A stretch of 17,186 nucleotides of DNA from Deltaproteobacteria bacterium (GTDB lineage Bacteria; Desulfobacterota; DSM-4660; Desulfatiglandales; Desulfatiglandaceae): assembly GCA_018644785.1 (NCBI GenBank), contig JABGPV010000090.1, positions 1 to 17,186 of the forward strand. Direction: 5' to 3'. This document shows positions 1-7,551 of the stretch, in pieces. Position numbers and translations under genes: made by a program. Numbering within the stretch: the first letter of the stretch is position 1; each line of letters starts with the position of its first letter. The notes under the pieces are model-generated. The model did not search any database and was not told the DNA's origin. It saw only the letters and a program-made list of their open reading frames with translations.

Positions 1-726
1 ATAAATCTTCTCCATGAGGTCCGCTCCCTCCTTTGTGCCGGCCATGACAATCAAAACAAAGAGGGCATTGCTCAAATCCGATAAACCTAAAGGGGCGGGG
101 ATGCACTTTTGAAGATCCAGCAGTTTCTGCCAGTAGGCAACCGTTTTGTCGCTCTGGTGCACGGCATGGGCCAGTTTTTCAGGAGCGATTGAGATGTTCA
201 GGATGGATTCGATTTCCCCAATGGCGCATTTGATTTCATCTTTAGCGAAATCCACATAAAAATCCGGAATATTATCAGGCTCCATGACCCGCGGGGTATT
301 CACAAACACCAGGGGTTTTCGGTGAATTTCCCGCAGGGTATCCCACCATTTGAAATAATGGGAACAGGCACTGCTTGTCAGCAGGAGCAAATCCGGATCA
401 CCGATGCCGCCATTGGGCGGCTCAATATCATCGGCAAGGGTATAACCCAGGTTGTTTCGGCAATAAGAGCACAGATCCTGGGTATAGTGATGGGCTTCGG
501 CTTTTGCGCAGTATGCGGGTGATGCGTGTCTTGCGGCGCAAACACAGGCATAGTTCTCCGGAAAAGCCGGTTGAATGCCGGCGGCATAGGCCACTTCGAT
601 GAGGGGGTTTGAACTCATGAGCGTATGGGCCAGGGGTTTTCGATTTCGCGTATCGCTGTAATGTTTCTTCATGGCGGCGCCAATGTCCCTGTTGAAGGCC
701 GGGCGTTCCCGTTTCTTGATTTCCAT
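1..726 (-). CDS. 2-hydroxyacyl-CoA dehydratase / benzoyl-CoA reductase family subunit, 3' end cut by window edge
   Basis: The minus strand is open for 242 codons from an ATG at 726 to the window edge, so the C-terminus is missing. The family (HgdA/HgdB, FldB/FldC, BcrB/BcrC) binds a [4Fe-4S] cluster and reductively dehydrates 2-hydroxyacyl-CoA or reduces benzoyl-CoA, using a separate ATP-dependent activator. Family-like stretches are visible: residues 57-66 with CVCAARH, DLCSYCRNNLG at 84-94, and SSACSHYFKWW at 118-128. Candidate cluster ligands are Cys86 and Cys121, with an extra Cys89. Its ATG shares one base with the stop codon of the preceding gene (TAATG), so the two are probably translationally coupled and form a heterodimer. 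Substrate cannot be told from sequence. Family assignment is firm; the exact enzyme is not. Confidence 0.85.
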   Translation of the reverse strand, partial: MEIKKRERPAFNRDIGAAMKKHYSDTRNRKPLAHTLMSSNPLIEVAYAAGIQPAFPENYACVCAARHASPAYCAKAEAHHYTQDLCSYCRNNLGYTLADDIEPPNGGIGDPDLLLLTSSACSHYFKWWDTLREIHRKPLVFVNTPRVMEPDNIPDFYVDFAKDEIKCAIGEIESILNISIAPEKLAHAVHQSDKTVAYWQKLLDLQKCIPAPLGLSDLSNALFVLIVMAGTKEGADLMEKIY

Positions 727-1856
727 TAGATATCCTTATCCCCAATCATTTCAATAAACGCCTCTATCCGTGTTTGCAAGGCTCCCATGGCGCATAGGTA
801 ATCGGTCTCAATGAGCATGGTGGGTATTTTAAAACGCTCTCTGATTTTCCGATCCAGTAGGGGATAATCGAATTTTTCAGTTTCACAGTTTCTGTTGATG
901 GCAAAGAGAACGCCATCCACCGCGTGTTGTGAGACAGCGTCCGCCATAAATGAAAAACGATCCTCAATTGCGGTATTAAATCCGCAGGGCACGGTGGCGT
1001 AGGCTTTGGCAAGGGATTCCATGGGGTCTTTTCCTTCTTCCACAATAGGTTGGAAGGATCTGGCACCGTTATTGAAATCATCTGCAACAACCTTTGCCCC
1101 CGTAGTGTTGATGATATCCAGCAGCCGGGTGTCGAGGACACAACCCCCCGACAGAAGCAGCCTGACCGGTGGGGGTTCGGGAGAAACGGCGGTTTCTTCA
1201 ATCTGGCTCAAAAGCGCGGTCATCATCCGGGTGTGTTCTTTTTTGTCCAGCACAAATCCGCTCATAACCATGTTAAAGATGTCAAGGGGTTCAAAGGGTG
1301 GATTTTGGGCGGTACTTAATTTGCAGGCTTTTCTTAACAGCGACCTGTTTTGGTTGTATAACGCAATGGCATCTGCGAGGGCGCTGGATGTAATTTCCCC
1401 ATGAATAAAGGATTCAAGATTTTTTTTGACCCGTTGCAGTTCTTTTGTGAAAAAAGAAAGTGTGTTGGCGCTGTTTTTCCATGGGATATTTACGTAATCG
1501 ATGAAATCGAAAGGGTTGTGCCGTTTCCATGTTTGAAAGAGGAAGGTGACCGCCTCGCAGCTTCGAGGGATAATGGCGCCATCCAGGTAGGGGCGTTCTC
1601 CTTTCAATATCTGGTCCCACTCCGCCCTCACATAGGCACAAAGGTACGTTTGAAGATGATCGTCCGCCAGGGTGATGGGTTCATCCAATCGGGGATACAA
1701 TTGAACCGGGTGAATGCCGGCCGCATACAGAATTTCCCCGGGAAACACCGGGTGGAAATACCCGATCATTTGTTTGGAAGTTTCGGTTTTGATGTTTTGA
1801 AGAATGGCCGGCGCATTTTGAACGGCATCGGCCATCCTTTCTAAGGCGCTTGGCAT
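726..1856 (-). CDS. 2-hydroxyacyl-CoA dehydratase / benzoyl-CoA reductase family subunit (HgdB/BcrC-like)
   Basis: A 376-residue protein, the usual size of the smaller D-component subunit of 2-hydroxyacyl-CoA dehydratases and class I benzoyl-CoA reductases. Three cysteines sit where the family binds its [4Fe-4S] cluster: Cys73 (YLCAYVRAEW), Cys100 (IPRSCEAVTF) and Cys324 (NRNCETEKFDYPLL). The C-terminus ends with the typical QTRIEAFIEMI helix (about 361-371). An extra Cys355 replaces the usual acidic GDQ-type segment, an unusual detail. It starts 17 bases after lolA stops, with AGGGG six bases before the ATG, and overlaps the next subunit by one base. No activator ATPase gene (HgdC-like) is in the window. 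It may act on a hydroxyacyl-CoA or an aromatic CoA ester; the sequence does not decide. Confidence 0.87.
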   Translation of the reverse strand: MPSALERMADAVQNAPAILQNIKTETSKQMIGYFHPVFPGEILYAAGIHPVQLYPRLDEPITLADDHLQTYLCAYVRAEWDQILKGERPYLDGAIIPRSCEAVTFLFQTWKRHNPFDFIDYVNIPWKNSANTLSFFTKELQRVKKNLESFIHGEITSSALADAIALYNQNRSLLRKACKLSTAQNPPFEPLDIFNMVMSGFVLDKKEHTRMMTALLSQIEETAVSPEPPPVRLLLSGGCVLDTRLLDIINTTGAKVVADDFNNGARSFQPIVEEGKDPMESLAKAYATVPCGFNTAIEDRFSFMADAVSQHAVDGVLFAINRNCETEKFDYPLLDRKIRERFKIPTMLIETDYLCAMGALQTRIEAFIEMIGDKDI

Positions 1857-1873
1857 AATGGACCCCTGTTGGT

Positions 1874-2551
1874 TTAGGGTTGATTTTTCCCTTCAACGAC
1901 GACGTTGACCCCGGGCGGCGCAACAAATTCAAAGAACCCTTTTTCAAAGGTTTTTTCAAGTTCAAAATCGCCGAGGTTGAATCGGGTGACGCTCCCCAAT
2001 GCGTTGAAAATGCGAACAGAGCGGATTTCATGTTCGGGGCTTATGGTAAGAGCGATGCGATCAATTTCCTGCCAGGGCGGGTCGGGAACCAGCACCATTT
2101 TGGTGTCCCCTTTTTGATCTTTTTCCTGCAACTGCACCTTGAAACTGTCTTTAACCTCTGCCAGTCCACTGAAAATGTCACTCAGCAGCCTCAGTTCTCT
2201 GCCGAAATCTTTCGCCCGGTACCGGTGGGCCTCTTTTTTGCGGGGGATGTACCACCAGAGAATATTATCATTGGCGATGATGATTTCGTAGCCGGGCTTT
2301 TCCTGGTCCAGCCTCAGAAAATGAGGGGATTTGAAATGAATGATGCCCGAGGCCAGGTCCCCTTTGGTCTGAGCCCCCAGCATGCTCATGGAACGGGTGA
2401 CGACTTCGCGGGTGTAGGGCACGGAAAGTCCTGAAGTATGCCCATAATGCCCTTTGATCCCTTGAAGGATGTTTGAAAGGGTGTCTTCCGCTGAGACAGG
2501 CGAATGAACCAGGAGTATCAGTGCGGGTATCATCAACAGAATTTTTTGCAT
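1874..2551 (-). CDS. lolA: Outer-membrane lipoprotein carrier protein LolA
   Basis: LolA is the periplasmic chaperone that takes outer-membrane lipoproteins from the LolCDE transporter and passes them to the outer membrane. The 225-residue protein begins with a clear Sec signal peptide (Met1-Ala21, cleavage after PVSA). The mature part has the LolA pattern: an N-terminal amphipathic helix, then a TKGDLASGIIHFKSPHFLRL strand region (about 62-81), a YEIIIANDNILWWYIP segment and a C-terminal FEFVAPPGVNVV strand. Length fits the family (about 200-220). The start codon follows the ftsK stop by one base and the Shine-Dalgarno GGGAGGA lies inside the end of ftsK, so translation is coupled. The ftsK-lolA order is also found in E. 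coli, which supports the call. Confidence 0.9.
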   Translation of the reverse strand: MQKILLMIPALILLVHSPVSAEDTLSNILQGIKGHYGHTSGLSVPYTREVVTRSMSMLGAQTKGDLASGIIHFKSPHFLRLDQEKPGYEIIIANDNILWWYIPRKKEAHRYRAKDFGRELRLLSDIFSGLAEVKDSFKVQLQEKDQKGDTKMVLVPDPPWQEIDRIALTISPEHEIRSVRIFNALGSVTRFNLGDFELEKTFEKGFFEFVAPPGVNVVVEGKNQP

Positions 2552-2552
2552 G

Positions 2553-4802
2553 TCATCCTCCCTTTCTGCCGTATACTTCCCGTGGGCGGACCCCGTCTGA
2601 CGGTCCCACGATCCCTTCTATTTCCATGGCTTCAATCATTCGGGCCGCTCGATTGTAACCCACCCTCATTTTTCGCTGCAACATGGAGATCGAGGCCAGT
2701 CCGGTTTTACAGACCACTTCCACGGCTTCATCAAATTTTTCATCCAGTTCGAGGGGCTCTTCATCCTTGGTTTCATCTTCCGCCATGTGGGAAAGGATGG
2801 TGGTGTCATAGTCCGGTTTTTTCTGGCTCCTCAGAAAGTCAGCCACCCCTTTGACGTCTTCCTCGGAGATATAGGCGCCGTGAATGCGCGTGATGCGGCC
2901 CACGCCGGGGGGCATGAAAAGCATATCCCCATCGCCCAGGAGATGTTCCGCACCATTGGTATCCAGGATGGTTCGGGAGTCCACCTTGCTGGAAACCTGG
3001 AATGACAGGCGGGTAGGGAAGTTGGCCTTGATGATGCCGGTCAGCACATTGACCGAGGGACGCTGGGTGGCGATGATCAGGTGAATGCCGGCAGCGCGGG
3101 CCATCTGGGCCAGGCGTGTGATGGATTCTTCCACTTCCTTTGAACTGACCATCATGAGATCCGCCAGTTCATCAATAATAATAATGATATAGGGAAGGTG
3201 GCGATCGGTGCCCCGGTCTTCGCCCCCCTCTCTGACCGGATCTTTCTTTTTGGCCTGTTTCACGATTTTTCGGTTGTAGGAGTCGATATTCCTGACACCC
3301 CTGTCGGAGAGCAGCATATATCGCCGTTCCATCTCTGAAACGGCCCACCTGAGGGCTTTGTTGGCATCTTTGGGCTGGGTAACCACGGGATGCAGCAGGT
3401 GGGGAATGTTCTGATAGACGGATAATTCAATGCGTTTGGGGTCCACCATCAGGAATCGCGCCGTCTCCGGGGTAAGCGAGTAGAGCAGGCTCTGGATCAT
3501 GGCGTTGAGGGAGACACTTTTACCGGTACCGGTGGCGCCTGCCACCAGCAGGTGGGGCATTTTCGCAAGATCGGCCACCACGGCGGAACCGGTGATGTCT
3601 TTTCCCAGGGCAATGGGCAGTTTGCATTTGGTATCGCTGTAGGCGGAACTGGAAAGCATTTCCTGTAAATAAACAATTTCGCGCTGGTTGTTGGGGATTT
3701 CAATTCCGATGGCGGCTTTGCCCGGTATGGGGGCCACGATGCGGATGCTCTGAGCCCTCAGGGTTAACGCCAGGTCATCTGAGAGACCCGCCACTTTGCT
3801 GATTTTAACCCCGGGCGCCGGTTTGTATTCATACATGGTGATGACGGGGCCTGGAAGGATCTCCACCACTTCCCCTTCCACACCAAAATCCTCGAGCTTT
3901 TTTTCCAGCCGGCGTGCATTCATCTCCAGGGCATCACGCTGAAAGGTGATGTTCTTGTTCTGCGGGGGAGGCGTCAGGAGATCCAGTGACGGGAGTTGGA
4001 ACTCTCCCGGCCGTTGCATGAATGCAAATTTCCCCTGCCGGGGAGGGGGAGGGGGTTCTTTTTTTGCGGTCTCCACGATGTTCACTTTTGGTTTTTTCTT
4101 GATTTTACTGCGCGCCACCAGGGTTTTCCGGGCTCTTTTTTTCCGCTCTTTTCTTTTGGTCAGGATTTCATTGATTTTTTTGAAAATTCCCAATATCCAC
4201 ACACCCAGCCAAGAGAAAATCCATCCGAAGGAGAGGCGGGTCACCGTCAGCAGTGATATGACGAAGATGGATGCCAGGAGAACATAGGACCCGAAAGGGT
4301 TGAGAATCGTGATGGATACTCCCGCAATATGAAGGCCGATGAGTCCTCCCGCGGACATGATGGCTCCTCTGTAGAAAAGACCATTTTCAAACTGAAGGCT
4401 CAACAGTGCTGAAAATGAGGCCAGCATGATCAGCACGGTAATGATTCCCTTCACGGGTGAGGAAAGGGGGCGACCCTTGAATGTAATAAAAGACAATACA
4501 ATCAGGATCAATGGCACCCAGAACGCGCCAAGCCCCAGCAGATCGAACAAGCCACCGGATAAATGGGCTCCGACGGTTCCAAAGAGGTTGTGTGCTTTGC
4601 CTAAATCCCCTGCCACGTTCCAGAACAGTTTGTCCAGGGGAGAAGAGGAGAGAAGACTGCCGCCCAGAACAATCGCCAGGAGCAGGAAAATGAGCCCCCT
4701 GATTTCCTTTTTGAGCGGATGCCGCCGGTTTTCGGATTGCACGGATTTGGGTTGCAGCCCTTTTTTATCTGGCTTAGACGATGATGGTTTCTTTCTTTTC
4801 AT
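2553..4802 (-). CDS. ftsK: DNA translocase FtsK
   Basis: FtsK is the septum-anchored, hexameric, ATP-driven DNA pump that clears chromosome ends at division and acts at XerCD/dif. In this 749-residue copy, the basic N-terminus is followed by about four membrane helices (roughly 34-52, 92-108, 117-135, 171-189) and a short basic, proline-rich linker (210-290). The motor shows Walker A GATGTGKS at 422-429, Walker B IIIIIDE near 540-545 and the RLAQMARAAGIHLIIATQRP block (563-582). The C-terminal winged-helix gamma domain (about 686-749) ends with VGYNRAARMIEAMEIEGIVG-type sequence, used to read KOPS polarity sites. The linker is much shorter than in E. coli FtsK, as in SpoIIIE-like members. The gene starts 13 bases after the RNase J stop and runs into lolA. 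Confidence 0.96.
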   Translation of the reverse strand: MKRKKPSSSKPDKKGLQPKSVQSENRRHPLKKEIRGLIFLLLAIVLGGSLLSSSPLDKLFWNVAGDLGKAHNLFGTVGAHLSGGLFDLLGLGAFWVPLILIVLSFITFKGRPLSSPVKGIITVLIMLASFSALLSLQFENGLFYRGAIMSAGGLIGLHIAGVSITILNPFGSYVLLASIFVISLLTVTRLSFGWIFSWLGVWILGIFKKINEILTKRKERKKRARKTLVARSKIKKKPKVNIVETAKKEPPPPPRQGKFAFMQRPGEFQLPSLDLLTPPPQNKNITFQRDALEMNARRLEKKLEDFGVEGEVVEILPGPVITMYEYKPAPGVKISKVAGLSDDLALTLRAQSIRIVAPIPGKAAIGIEIPNNQREIVYLQEMLSSSAYSDTKCKLPIALGKDITGSAVVADLAKMPHLLVAGATGTGKSVSLNAMIQSLLYSLTPETARFLMVDPKRIELSVYQNIPHLLHPVVTQPKDANKALRWAVSEMERRYMLLSDRGVRNIDSYNRKIVKQAKKKDPVREGGEDRGTDRHLPYIIIIIDELADLMMVSSKEVEESITRLAQMARAAGIHLIIATQRPSVNVLTGIIKANFPTRLSFQVSSKVDSRTILDTNGAEHLLGDGDMLFMPPGVGRITRIHGAYISEEDVKGVADFLRSQKKPDYDTTILSHMAEDETKDEEPLELDEKFDEAVEVVCKTGLASISMLQRKMRVGYNRAARMIEAMEIEGIVGPSDGVRPREVYGRKGG

Positions 4803-4815
4803 CTTTATTTTACGC

Positions 4816-6465
4816 TCACAAAACGATGATGGTCGGTATGATAAGGGGGCTTCTCTTTATCACATTGTAGAAAAAGCGTTTCAGCCGTTTACGGATTTCC
4901 GCTTCCAGCCTTCTGCCGTCCACAGGACAAGGCTTTTCTATTTCGTCGACCACCTCTAACACGATACATTGGGCATCCTCAAGAATAAATTTCCCCTGAT
5001 CTTCAAATACGAAGCCTCGGGATATCATTTCCGGGCCGAATAGAATCTTTCCCGTCTGTTCATCCAAAACCATTTGAACCACCACCATGCCGTGGCTCCT
5101 GAGTTTTTTTCGATCTCTCAGGACGGTTTCCTCAATATCGCCAACCCCTTTGCCATCAACAAAAGTTCGCCCTGTCGGCACGGTGCCTTTTATCTTTCCA
5201 ATACCCTCATCAAAAGAGATGACATCACCATCCCGGGCAATGAGCACATGATCTGTGTCCATCCCCATGTCGAGGGCAATTCGAGCGTGTTTAACCAGGT
5301 GTCGGTATTCACCGTGGACGGGGATGAAATAACGCGGCTTCACGAGACTCAACATGATCTTTAATTCCGCCTGTCTGGCATGTCCGGAGGTATGAATGTC
5401 GGATACGTTTTCGTAAATCACATCCGCTCCCAACCCATACAGCTTGTTGATAACCGACGTAATGGCCTTTTCATTGCCTGGAATGAACCTGGAGGACAGA
5501 ATAATGGTGTCACCCTTGTGTATCTTTATGCCTTTGTGCTGATCTCTGGCCATTCGGCTCAGGGCACTCATGGGCTCTCCCTGGCTGCCGGTGGTAATCA
5601 CCACCACCTGCCTGTCCGGAAGAGATTTCATTTTTTTCTCTGTAATTTCAAGATCCTCTGAAAAATGGACAAATCCATGGGCCCTGGCAATTCCCACATT
5701 GGTGATCATGCTTTTTCCATTGAAAACCACTTTTCGGCCAAACTCTTCCGCCAGGGAAATGACCTCCTGGATTCTCGTGATATTTGAGGCAAAACTGGCA
5801 ACGATGAGCCTTCCGGGGCAGGTCAGAAAGAAATCTCTGAGGGTCTTTTTGACATCCCTTTCACTGAGGGTGTAACCTTCCTTTTCGGCATTGGTGGAAT
5901 CGGAAAAAAAGGCCAGGACACCTTTTTCACCGAAATGCGCAAAACGGATGAGGTCCGTCGTCTGTTCATCCACCGGCGTGGGATCGATGCGAAAGTCTCC
6001 GGAATGAAGGATGAGGCCTTCCGGGGTTTCCAGCGCCAGACCCGCCCCATCAACAATGCTGTGATTGACGCGAATATGTTCCACTTTGAATGGACCGATC
6101 TCATGGATTTCTCCTGGAATTACGGTCTGCAAGTCGGCATTTTGAGGCAGGATGTGTTCTTTCAGTTTTTCCCTGAGTAAATCGAGGGTAAAGCCGGTGC
6201 CGAATACGCGTACCGGAAACTCCTTCAGCAAAAAAGGCAAGGCGCCGATATGGTCTTCATGGCCATGGGTCAGAATAACAGCTTCGATTTTTTCCCTGTT
6301 TTCCCTGAGGTAGCTGAAATCGGGAATAACCAGGTCCACGCCCAGCATGTAATCATCCGGGAACATTAAGCCGGCGTCAATCACCACCATGTGCGAACCG
6401 TGTTGAATGATCATCATATTGAGGCCAATTTCACCCAGCCCCCCCAGTGGTATGATTTTCAGCAT
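4816..6465 (-). CDS. rnj: Ribonuclease J (metallo-beta-lactamase/beta-CASP RNase)
   Basis: RNase J is a cytoplasmic Zn-dependent endo- and 5'-3' exoribonuclease for mRNA decay and rRNA/sRNA maturation. The 549-residue length is typical. It opens with IIPLGGLGEIGLNM and carries metal-binding THGHEDH at 66-72, His135 (RVNHSI) and HSGDFRID at 154-161, then the beta-CASP part with SGHARQAELKIMLSLVKPRY and IPVHGEYRHL (about 361-388). The C-terminal domain extends to residue 549. The start ATG has GAGGA about seven bases upstream. It is the first gene of the minus-strand run with ftsK and lolA; the cluster is a combination I recall from other Desulfobacterota. A 5-bp hairpin lies just upstream of the Shine-Dalgarno. 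Confidence 0.95.
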   Translation of the reverse strand: MLKIIPLGGLGEIGLNMMIIQHGSHMVVIDAGLMFPDDYMLGVDLVIPDFSYLRENREKIEAVILTHGHEDHIGALPFLLKEFPVRVFGTGFTLDLLREKLKEHILPQNADLQTVIPGEIHEIGPFKVEHIRVNHSIVDGAGLALETPEGLILHSGDFRIDPTPVDEQTTDLIRFAHFGEKGVLAFFSDSTNAEKEGYTLSERDVKKTLRDFFLTCPGRLIVASFASNITRIQEVISLAEEFGRKVVFNGKSMITNVGIARAHGFVHFSEDLEITEKKMKSLPDRQVVVITTGSQGEPMSALSRMARDQHKGIKIHKGDTIILSSRFIPGNEKAITSVINKLYGLGADVIYENVSDIHTSGHARQAELKIMLSLVKPRYFIPVHGEYRHLVKHARIALDMGMDTDHVLIARDGDVISFDEGIGKIKGTVPTGRTFVDGKGVGDIEETVLRDRKKLRSHGMVVVQMVLDEQTGKILFGPEMISRGFVFEDQGKFILEDAQCIVLEVVDEIEKPCPVDGRRLEAEIRKRLKRFFYNVIKRSPLIIPTIIVL

Positions 6466-6873
6466 ATGTATATCCTCATTGTCCGTTCCCGGACGATTGA
6501 TGTGACCTAATGGCCCGTTTTGATTCCATGATTGTATCTCTTGAAGTAATTGCTTGAATAAACAATAGCTTAAACGGTTTTTCCCCTTCAGTCAATAAGG
6601 AACTGTCTTTTTTTTCGATCCCCTTTCAATAAATCTCCTGAAAGTGAAATGGAGACTATGAGATAGTGACTGTCCACGAATGAGAAAATTTGTGCGAGTT
6701 CAAGGAAAGCGGTAATTGTAACGCAGGAAGACATTTGGTATTTCGAGGGTTAAAATTTTTTCTGACGCAGAGATTGGCGAAAAAGACAGTTTTCGTTCGG
6801 GCACTAAATATCGACGGTTCATACTCTTTTGCAGGATCTTTTGTTCGATTTTACTTGAAAATGGATTACTTGC
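6466..6873. other. Intergenic region between divergent RNase J and MoaD-like genes
   Basis: No convincing gene lies here. The only longer plus-strand ORF (6690-6884) has no Shine-Dalgarno and no family-like sequence. On the minus strand a TACAAT box (6531-6536) could be the -10 of the RNase J operon, without a good -35. The stretch is AT-rich, with poly-T at 6607-6615 and one small inverted repeat. I see no RNA gene or mobile element. Confidence 0.5.
6481..6494 (-). promoter_or_regulatory. Small hairpin next to the RNase J ribosome binding site
   Basis: GTCCG and CGGAC form a perfect 5-bp stem with a 4-base loop in the leader of the RNase J message, directly upstream of its Shine-Dalgarno. 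It could affect translation or be a cleavage site, but so short a stem may be chance. Confidence 0.25.
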
Positions 6874-6891
6874 AATTGACCTAAGTCAATT
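6874..6891. promoter_or_regulatory. CRP/FNR-type operator upstream of the MoaD-like gene
   Basis: The sequence AATTGACCTAAGTCAATT is an inverted repeat with perfect 7-base arms around a CTAA centre, matching the CRP/FNR layout (TTGAC-N4-GTCAA; FNR proper prefers TTGAT-N4-ATCAA). The core 14-mer recurs, inverted, at 7412-7425. It lies 80 bases before the preferred start of the small gene at 6971. A -41.5 placement would put transcription start near 6924, between the upstream in-frame ATG at 6908 and the preferred start, but the -10 there (TTCTAT, 6913-6918) is poor. The regulator is not in the window. Confidence 0.6.
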
Positions 6892-6970
6892 CATTCGGTT
6901 TCTGTTTGTGTTTTCTATGCTGGAGGAAAAGATATTGGGATGCGAAAACATGAATTTAAAGGAGATAGGT

Positions 6971-7240
6971 ATGAGAACCAATACTGAACTGGTCTTATTT
7001 GGATCATTGAAGAACAAAATGGCGGATGTTAACGAGGATTCAATCCGGTTTGAGCTTAAAGATCCGATGCCGCTACTCGAGGTTTTACAAACACATGAAA
7101 TCCCTGAAAATTGGATACAACTGGCCATGGTCAACCACAGGGCCGTTCCCAAAAAAACTATGATCCATCCGGGTGATCGCCTGGCGCTGTTTCCTAAAGA
7201 ATATATTGTTTTTGCCGATTGGCACGGCTTAAAATTCTAA
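6971..7240 (+). CDS. MoaD/ThiS-like beta-grasp small protein lacking the C-terminal Gly-Gly
   Basis: An 89-residue protein. The start at 6971 is preferred over an in-frame ATG at 6908 because AAAGGAGAT lies at the right distance (6958-6966) and the first 21 residues of the longer version look unlike protein. The second half, with AMVNHRAVPKKTMIHPGDRL (52-71) and ALFPKEY (72-78), matches the end of the ubiquitin-like MoaD/ThiS fold. These sulfur carriers normally end in Gly-Gly, which is adenylated and thiocarboxylated; this one ends FADWHGLKF, so it cannot be charged in the usual way. It may be a structural or regulatory offshoot of the family. It is monocistronic: a CRP/FNR-like site lies upstream and an intrinsic terminator follows 12 bases after its stop. 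Function unknown. Confidence 0.7.
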   Translation: MRTNTELVLFGSLKNKMADVNEDSIRFELKDPMPLLEVLQTHEIPENWIQLAMVNHRAVPKKTMIHPGDRLALFPKEYIVFADWHGLKF

Positions 7241-7252
7241 TCCAATATGGAA

Positions 7253-7282
7253 ATCCTGGTCCTCCGGGCCCGGATCTTTTTT
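7253..7282 (+). terminator. Intrinsic terminator of the MoaD-like gene
   Basis: ATCC-T-GGTCC, loop TCC, GGGCC-C-GGAT forms a nine-pair stem (one G-U pair, one internal mismatch) directly followed by CTTTTTT. It starts 12 bases after the stop codon, so the downstream operon probably has its own promoter. Confidence 0.8.
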
Positions 7283-7283
7283 A

Positions 7284-7334
7284 GGGAAGTTAATTGAATC
7301 GTGACACCGGAATTCAGGTTTATTCAATTTTCCC
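7284..7334. repeat. AT-rich bulged inverted repeat
   Basis: AATTGAAT (7292-7299) pairs perfectly with ATTCAATT (7322-7329), and GGGAA (7284-7288) with TTCCC (7330-7334), leaving a 3-base bulge on the left arm and a 22-base loop. It directly follows the terminator. It may be a second transcription block, a small miniature-element remnant, or chance. Confidence 0.35.
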
Positions 7335-7411
7335 AACTTGAATATGTCAAATTATTTTTGATGGTGGTCCCCGTTTCACATGTCATGATTTACACAAAAA
7401 CAAACAAAAGT

Positions 7412-7453
7412 TTGACTTAGGTCAATGACCATATGGATTTTTTCCTGTATATT
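7412..7453 (+). promoter_or_regulatory. CRP/FNR-type activator site and -10 box for the membrane Fe-S/HdrB operon
   Basis: TTGACTTAGGTCAA at 7412-7425 is the exact reverse complement of the core at 6876-6889. A TATATT box (7448-7453, five of six matches to TATAAT) predicts a start point near 7460. The site centre (7418.5) is then 41.5 bases upstream, the classic class II activator position for CRP/FNR proteins. The overlapping GGTCA-A-TGACC (7420-7430) adds another half-site. Similar TTGAC-N4-GTCAA sites are, from memory, attributed to HcpR-type regulators in sulfate reducers; the regulator's identity is an inference. Confidence 0.6.
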
Positions 7454-7551
7454 CTCTTTCACTATTTCACCTTTGTTAAATGTTTAAATGGTGAGAACGT
7501 ACCTTATCCCCCTCCCAACAGGAATGTTTGGAAGGCGCGGGAAAAACAATC

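Larger units (their letters stand above)
7241..7551. other. Regulatory intergenic region before the membrane Fe-S/HdrB operon
   Basis: No coding sequence is seen. In order it holds a terminator for the upstream gene (7253-7282), an AT-rich bulged inverted repeat (7284-7334), a CRP/FNR-like site (7412-7425) and a -10 box (7448-7453), then about 90 bases of leader before the chosen start at 7552. Confidence 0.6.

Noticed and set aside
428..745. Minus-strand ORF of 105 codons
   Set aside because: Out-of-frame shadow of the edge-cut dehydratase subunit, whose true frame runs open from 726 to the window edge.
6690..6884. Plus-strand ORF of 64 codons upstream of the MoaD-like gene
   Set aside because: No Shine-Dalgarno, no family-like sequence, and it runs into the CRP/FNR-like site.
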